From JAJFFW01 sp963922595 (GTDB taxonomy: Bacteria; Pseudomonadota; Alphaproteobacteria; Caulobacterales; Parvularculaceae): 17,023 bases of DNA. This document shows positions 12,685 through 17,023 of this stretch, in pieces. The position numbers and the translations under genes are program-made. The notes below the pieces were generated by a model. That model ran no database searches and was not told the origin of the DNA. It was given only the letters and a program-made list of their open reading frames with translations. The stretch spans positions 1 through 17,023 of the forward strand of contig CAWUIM010000071.1 in NCBI GenBank assembly GCA_963922595.1, read 5' to 3'. Within the stretch, counting starts at the first letter, position 1. The number at the start of each line of letters is the position of its first letter.

Positions 12685-15446
12685 GAGCCGTCCTGCGCGC
12701 CGTCGCCGGCGTCACCCTCGTCAGCGCCGTCTTCATCCTCGCCGATATCTTCGATGCGCCCGACGGAGACAACTTCTTCCTCGTCGCGCGTGCGGAACAC
12801 GGTCACGCCTTGGGTGTTGCGCCCGGCTGCGCGGATGTCGTGGACCGGCGTGCGGATCAATTGCCCGCCATTGGTGACGAGCATGATCTGGTCGCTGTCC
12901 TCCACCGGGAAAGACGCCACCACGGGGCCGTTCCGCTCGTTGACGACGATGGCGATGATCCCCTTCCCGCCGCGCCCGGAGACGCGATATTCGTATGAAG
13001 AGGATCTCTTGCCATAACCGTTTTCCGTCAGCGTCAGAACAAATTGCTCCGCGGCGCCAAGTTCGGCGATGCGCGCCTGACTGAGCGCGGCGTCTGCGCC
13101 TGTCTCTTCGTCAGCGTCCGTCTCCGCATCCTCGCCGGCGGCGCGGCGCATGGCGGCGGCATGCTTCAGATAAGCGCGCGCCTCTTCCGATGTGACGTCG
13201 ACGCCGTGCAGGATCGCCATAGAGATCACGCGGTCACCATCGCCAAGCTTGATCCCGCGCACGCCCGTGGACGTACGGCCCGAAAAGACGCGCACATCCT
13301 CCACCTTGAAGCGGATGCACATGCCGGCGGAGGTCGTCAAAAGCACATTGTCGTCCGGCTTGCAGATCCGCACGCCGACAATCGCATCGCCCTCGTCGAG
13401 CTTCATGGCGATCTTGCCGTTGCGGTTTACGCGCTGGAAGTCCGACAATTTGTTCCGGCGCACATTGCCGGATTTTGTGGCGAACAGGATTTGCAGATTT
13501 TCCCACGACGCCTCATCTTCCGGCAACGGAAGAATATTGGTGACGCGTTCGCCTTGCGCGAGCGGCAGGAGATTGACGAACGCCTTGCCGCGCGACTGCG
13601 GCGCGCCTTCAGGCAGCCGCCACAGTTTGAGATTATAGGCCATGCCGCTCGACGTGAAGAACAGAAGCGGCGTGTGGGTGTTGCCCACAAAGAGTTGCGA
13701 GACGAAATCCTCGTCTTTCGGCCGCATGCCGGCGCGGCCCTTTCCGCCGCGTTTTTGGGCGCGATAGGTCGAGAGCGAGGTCCGCTTCACATATCCGGAA
13801 TGGGTGACCGTGACGACCATATCCTCCTTGGCGATCAGGTCTTCGTCTTCAACCTCGCCCTCGGCGTCCACGATCTCGGTGCGGCGCGGCGTTGCGAATT
13901 CCTCGCGCACCGCCGTCAAGTCTTCCTTGATGATCGCAAGGACGCGGTCGCGCTTGCGCAAAATGTCCAGATAATCAGCGATCTTCTCGGCGAGACCTTT
14001 CAACTCGTCACCGATCTCGTCCCGGCCAAGGGCGGTGAGACGCTGCAACCGCAGATCAAGGATCGCGCGCGCCTGCTCTTCGGAAAGACGCAGCTTGTCG
14101 CCTTCAATCATCATATGACGCGGGTCGGCGACAAGCGCCACCAGCGGCGCCAAGTCCTTCGCCGGCCAGTCGCGCGCCATCAATTGCTCGCGCGCCGTCG
14201 CCGGGTCCGGCGCCTTGCGGATGAGCGCGACGACTTCGTCAATGTTGGCGACCGCAATCGCCAGCCCCACCAAAATGTGGGCGCGATCGCGCGCTTTCGC
14301 GAGTTCGAACTTCGTGCGCCGGGCGATCACTTCCTCGCGGAAGTCGATGAAAGACGCGAGCACGTCGCGCAACGTCATCTGTTGCGGCCGGCCGCGATTA
14401 AGCGCCAGCATGTTGACGCCGAAACTCGTCTGCAATTGCGAATGGCGATAGAGCTGGTTCAATACGACGTCGCCCTGCGCGTCCCTGCGCAATTCCACGA
14501 CGACGCGAATGCCCTGGCGATCGGATTCATCGCGAATATCGGCGATGCCCTCGATCTTTTTCTCACGCACCAGCCCCGCAATGCGTTCGATCATCATCGA
14601 CTTGTTCACCTGATAGGGAATCTCGGTGATGACGATCGCGTAGCGATCCTTGCGCACCTCTTCGATGGTCGCGACGCCGCGCATGACGACCGAACCGCGT
14701 CCCAGCAAAAGCGCCGCTTTCGATCCGGCGCGCCCGAGGATTGTCCCACCGGTCGGAAAGTCCGGCCCCGGCACAATTTCAAGCAACCGATCGTCCGTAA
14801 TCGCTGGGTTATCGATCATCTCGATCGTCGCGTCGATCACTTCGCCCAGATTGTGCGGCGGAATGTTCGTCGCCATGCCGACCGCGATCCCGCCGCCGCC
14901 ATTGACAAGAAGATTAGGGAACCGCGCCGGCAGAACCACAGGTTCGTTTTCATTGCCGTCATAGTTCGGTTGATAGTCGACCGTTTCCTTATCGACGTCC
15001 TGCAGGAGCGAGTCCGCAACCTTCTCCATACGGACTTCCGTATACCGCATCGCGGCGGGCGGATCGCCGTCGATGGAGCCGAAATTACCCTGACCGTCGA
15101 GCAGCGGCAGGCGCATGGAGAAATCCTGCGCCATGCGCACAAGCGCGTCATAGACCGCCGAGTCGCCATGGGGGTGATATTTACCGATTACGTCCCCGAC
15201 GACGCGCGCCGACTTTTTGTAAGGCTTGTTAAACGTATAGCCGTTCTCATGCATCGACCACAGGATGCGCCGGTGCACAGGCTTCAGCCCATCGCGCGCA
15301 TCAGGGATCGCGCGGCTGACGATGACGCTCATGGCGTAATCGAGATAGGACCGGCGCATCTCCTCTTCGATGGAGATCGAACTCACATTATCAGGAGTAG
15401 GCGACTCGGCGTCGCCGCCGGCGTTATTATCGTTTTTATCTGTCAC
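12681..15446 (-). CDS. gyrA: DNA gyrase subunit A
   Basis: 921-residue GyrA, the DNA-cutting and rejoining subunit of gyrase, which introduces negative supercoils with GyrB. The N-terminal breakage-reunion domain has the catalytic tyrosine Tyr135 in AAMRYTEVRM. The quinolone-resistance region reads HPHGDSAVYDALVRMAQDFS, with Ser96 and Asp100 in the positions of E. coli Ser83 and Asp87, the susceptible state. The GyrA box AQKRGGKGR lies at the start of the C-terminal beta-pinwheel. An acidic insertion (AGEDAETDADEETGADA) in the pinwheel domain and an acidic tail (DIGEDEDGADEGDAGDGAQD) fit alphaproteobacterial GyrA. The long open frame on the opposite strand (13044-15608) is a codon-bias shadow. 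Confidence 0.98.
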   Translation of the reverse strand: MTDKNDNNAGGDAESPTPDNVSSISIEEEMRRSYLDYAMSVIVSRAIPDARDGLKPVHRRILWSMHENGYTFNKPYKKSARVVGDVIGKYHPHGDSAVYDALVRMAQDFSMRLPLLDGQGNFGSIDGDPPAAMRYTEVRMEKVADSLLQDVDKETVDYQPNYDGNENEPVVLPARFPNLLVNGGGGIAVGMATNIPPHNLGEVIDATIEMIDNPAITDDRLLEIVPGPDFPTGGTILGRAGSKAALLLGRGSVVMRGVATIEEVRKDRYAIVITEIPYQVNKSMMIERIAGLVREKKIEGIADIRDESDRQGIRVVVELRRDAQGDVVLNQLYRHSQLQTSFGVNMLALNRGRPQQMTLRDVLASFIDFREEVIARRTKFELAKARDRAHILVGLAIAVANIDEVVALIRKAPDPATAREQLMARDWPAKDLAPLVALVADPRHMMIEGDKLRLSEEQARAILDLRLQRLTALGRDEIGDELKGLAEKIADYLDILRKRDRVLAIIKEDLTAVREEFATPRRTEIVDAEGEVEDEDLIAKEDMVVTVTHSGYVKRTSLSTYRAQKRGGKGRAGMRPKDEDFVSQLFVGNTHTPLLFFTSSGMAYNLKLWRLPEGAPQSRGKAFVNLLPLAQGERVTNILPLPEDEASWENLQILFATKSGNVRRNKLSDFQRVNRNGKIAMKLDEGDAIVGVRICKPDDNVLLTTSAGMCIRFKVEDVRVFSGRTSTGVRGIKLGDGDRVISMAILHGVDVTSEEARAYLKHAAAMRRAAGEDAETDADEETGADAALSQARIAELGAAEQFVLTLTENGYGKRSSSYEYRVSGRGGKGIIAIVVNERNGPVVASFPVEDSDQIMLVTNGGQLIRTPVHDIRAAGRNTQGVTVFRTRDEEEVVSVGRIEDIGEDEDGADEGDAGDGAQDGS

Positions 15447-15603
15447 GAAAGGCCTTCAGAATCACGGAGGAAAAATCCCGAACTGAATACCATCGCCGCC
15501 CCCGCCCCCGCAAGCATTCGGACCCGGAATTCGCGCCTGCGGGCCAATAAATTCAGCGATTTTCCCCATGGACCCCCTTGTTTATTCGCGGCCCGCGATG
15601 GCC

Positions 15604-15609
15604 TATGAT
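15604..15609 (+). promoter_or_regulatory. Candidate -10 box of the SOD-like lipoprotein gene
   Basis: TATGAT lies 24 bp ahead of the ATG at 15633, followed by an AAGGGA ribosome site at 15621-15626. The -35 region is weak (TTATTC, 16 bp upstream), so this may be an activated or minor promoter. The rest of the 186-bp divergent gap to gyrA shows no clear operator. Confidence 0.3.
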
Positions 15610-15632
15610 ATCCTCAACAGAAGGGAACTTTA

Positions 15633-16214
15633 ATGCGCTTAATTTCATTGCTTATCGCCGCCGGCCTCCTTGCATCTTGCGGCGGCGAAAAATCGGCGTC
15701 CCGGCCGATGCTGTCGGCGCTTGCGCCGGCCGAGTGGGCGAACGCGTCGGGCCGGTTCGCCGGACCCGATGGGACTGAGATGGGCGCAATCGTCTTCACA
15801 AACGGGCCTCAAGGCGTGCTTATGCGCGTCGACGTTCAGGGCCTCAGCGAAGGCTGGCATGCGATGCACTTGCATCAGGTGGCGGACTGTTCGGACGGGG
15901 CGGCTGGCTTCAAAGCCTCCAAAGGGCATGTGAACCCCGACGGTAATGAACATGGATTGCTCAATCCGAAGGGCAGCGAGCGCGCTGACATTCCAAATAT
16001 TTATGCGGGTCCCGATGGGCGCGTCACTGCTGAAATCTACCGGGCGGGCGTGTCGCTTTATCCAAGCGTGGCCGGTTCGGCGCAGAACGGACCGCATCCG
16101 CTTCTCGACGATGACGGATTTGCGGTGATCATTCATGAAAATCCGGACGATCACATGACACAGCCCATCGGCGGCGCCGGCGCGCGCGTCGCTTGTGCGG
16201 CGATTGCGGGGTAA
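15633..16214 (+). CDS. Cu/Zn superoxide dismutase-like lipoprotein with altered zinc site
   Basis: 193-residue SodC-family protein exported as a lipoprotein: lipobox LLASC with Cys16 as the modified residue. Copper ligands fit the family: His79 and His81 in MHLHQ, His99 in KGHVNP, and His168 in VIIHENPDDH. Zinc ligands are His99, His107 and Asp119, but the third zinc histidine (bovine SOD1 His78) is Glu116 in KGSERADIP; spacing of the other ligands is conserved, so the change is a substitution and not an alignment shift. The disulfide cysteines Cys86 and Cys188 and the active-site Arg185 in GARVAC remain. Copper-dependent superoxide dismutation at the cell surface is likely, with a modified or empty zinc site. 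A Kelch gene follows after 29 bp. Confidence 0.88.
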   Translation: MRLISLLIAAGLLASCGGEKSASRPMLSALAPAEWANASGRFAGPDGTEMGAIVFTNGPQGVLMRVDVQGLSEGWHAMHLHQVADCSDGAAGFKASKGHVNPDGNEHGLLNPKGSERADIPNIYAGPDGRVTAEIYRAGVSLYPSVAGSAQNGPHPLLDDDGFAVIIHENPDDHMTQPIGGAGARVACAAIAG

Positions 16215-16243
16215 GCGCGGAGAACATGAGGGGATGATCGTCA

Positions 16244-17023
16244 ATGGTTGAGTTAAACAGAAGAATGGCGCTCATGGGCGCAGCGGGTCTCGGCCTCGTC
16301 GCCGCAAACCCTGTTCGCGCCTGGCACGACGAAGATGAAACGCGCCCGCTCGGCGCCTGGACGCAAATGGCCGATATGCCCCTGCCCGTTCAGGAAATCT
16401 ATCCGGCCGCGCATCGTCAGCTTACGGGCGCGCGCGGGTCCTACAAACCGGTGATCAAGAGTGTCCTTGTGAACGCCGGCGGCCTGACAGATGCGCCGGG
16501 ATATGATTTTAACGTCACAGACGAAGTCACAATTTATGATCTCGGTAAGGATCAATGGCGCTATGGCCCGCCCTTGCCGGCGCCCATGCACCACGTTGCG
16601 CTTGTCTCCAATAATGGGTTTTTGCTCGCCATCGGCGGGTTCCTGCGCGACGCGCTTGGCGGCTGGCGCATGCAAGAGCAGGTTTTGTGGCTTGACGACC
16701 TCGATAATGGTGAGTGGTATCAAAACAGACCGCTGCCAATCCCCCAGGCGGAAGTTGTCGCGCAATCACTGAATGGCCGTATTCACGTGGTCGGCGGACG
16801 CAGTCCGGCGGGAAGCGCGAACCGTGAATGGCGCGATCATATCGATACAGACAAACACTGGGCCTATGTGGCGAGCGCCGACGAATGGGTCGCGATGCGA
16901 CCGTTACCGAGCCCGCGCAACTCAGCGGCGGGCGCCGTTTATCGCGGCGCGCTTTACGTCATCGGCGGGCGCACGGTCGCTGGCGGCAACACGCCCCGTG
17001 TCGATGTCTATGACCCGATCTCC
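16244..17023 (+). CDS. Tat-exported Kelch-repeat protein (3' end beyond the window)
   Basis: The frame is open from the ATG at 16244 to the last base, giving 260 residues of an incomplete protein. The N-terminus carries a twin-arginine signal (LNRRMALMGAAGLGLVAANP, cleavage near PVRA-W), so it should be exported folded to the periplasm. The mature part has repeated Kelch blades marked by Gly-Gly doublets: VLVNAGGL, LLAIGGF, IHVVGGR and LYVIGGR, each followed by a V-x-x-Y/W-D-P-type strand (for example VDVYDPIS). These form a beta-propeller. Some exported Kelch proteins bind copper (galactose-oxidase type) or sialic acid, but no such residues can be confirmed here. It lies 29 bp after the SOD-like gene on the same strand and probably shares its transcript. 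A GAGGGG purine tract precedes the start. Confidence 0.85.
   Translation, partial: MVELNRRMALMGAAGLGLVAANPVRAWHDEDETRPLGAWTQMADMPLPVQEIYPAAHRQLTGARGSYKPVIKSVLVNAGGLTDAPGYDFNVTDEVTIYDLGKDQWRYGPPLPAPMHHVALVSNNGFLLAIGGFLRDALGGWRMQEQVLWLDDLDNGEWYQNRPLPIPQAEVVAQSLNGRIHVVGGRSPAGSANREWRDHIDTDKHWAYVASADEWVAMRPLPSPRNSAAGAVYRGALYVIGGRTVAGGNTPRVDVYDPIS

Noticed and set aside
14860..15200. Quinolone-resistance mutation in gyrA
   Set aside because: Ser96 and Asp100 are the susceptible residues at the E. coli 83 and 87 positions, so no resistance change is seen.
13044..15608. 854-codon open frame opposite gyrA
   Set aside because: It is fully antisense to a certain gyrA, has Arg/His-rich low-complexity composition and no domain. 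This is a usual shadow in GC-rich DNA.

Overview
The window looks like an alphaproteobacterial chromosome with high GC content. The evidence is the order gyrA-coaD-cyclophilin-cyclophilin, an acidic insertion in the GyrA C-terminal domain, GC-rich third codon positions, and dispersed palindromic repeats of kinds common in Caulobacterales, Hyphomonadales, Parvularculales and Rhizobiales. I cannot name the genus from sequence alone.

Layout. (1) 1-2048, + strand: the tail of a non-flagellar type III secretion export operon, with the end of sctQ followed by sctR, sctS and sctT. sctU does not follow. (2) 2128-3021, +: a cysteine-rich TonB-like protein. A second, paralogous TonB C-terminal domain continues in the same frame beyond an amber stop. 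(3) 3022-4270: a repeat-rich stretch. Five hairpins with a shared AGTCGG-type tail alternate in orientation inside the open frame of an eroded minus-strand hypothetical gene. They are followed by a perfect 11-bp hairpin and a 122-bp inverted-repeat element. (4) About 4270-6190: an AT-rich island with a broken LuxR-type regulator (frameshift in an A8 tract plus a stop inside the HTH) and, upstream of it, an intact 47-codon gene for a small secreted two-cysteine peptide. (5) 6287-8062, minus: lpd (dihydrolipoyl dehydrogenase) and a DoxX-like membrane protein. (6) 8154-9077, +: a haloalkane dehalogenase of the HLD-I type. (7) 9152 to about 10434: an IS110-family element with a DEDD recombinase, a probable bridge-RNA region and an adjoining REP-like palindrome. 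(8) 10579-15446, minus: gyrA, coaD and two cyclophilin-type prolyl isomerases. (9) 15633 to the end, +: a Cu/Zn-SOD-like lipoprotein with one zinc-ligand His replaced by Glu, then a Tat-exported Kelch protein cut by the window edge.

How the parts fit together. SctR, SctS and SctT form the inner-membrane export gate, and the SctQ C-terminus belongs to the cytoplasmic sorting platform. gyrA/coaD and the two cyclophilins (one cytoplasmic, one exported) are two tightly coupled housekeeping pairs. The SOD-like lipoprotein and the Kelch protein look like a two-gene cell-envelope operon.

The three places most worth a second look are the small secreted peptide and its broken LuxR neighbour, the in-frame alternating palindromes at 3091-3641, and the match between a putative IS110 bridge-RNA loop and the REP element beside it.
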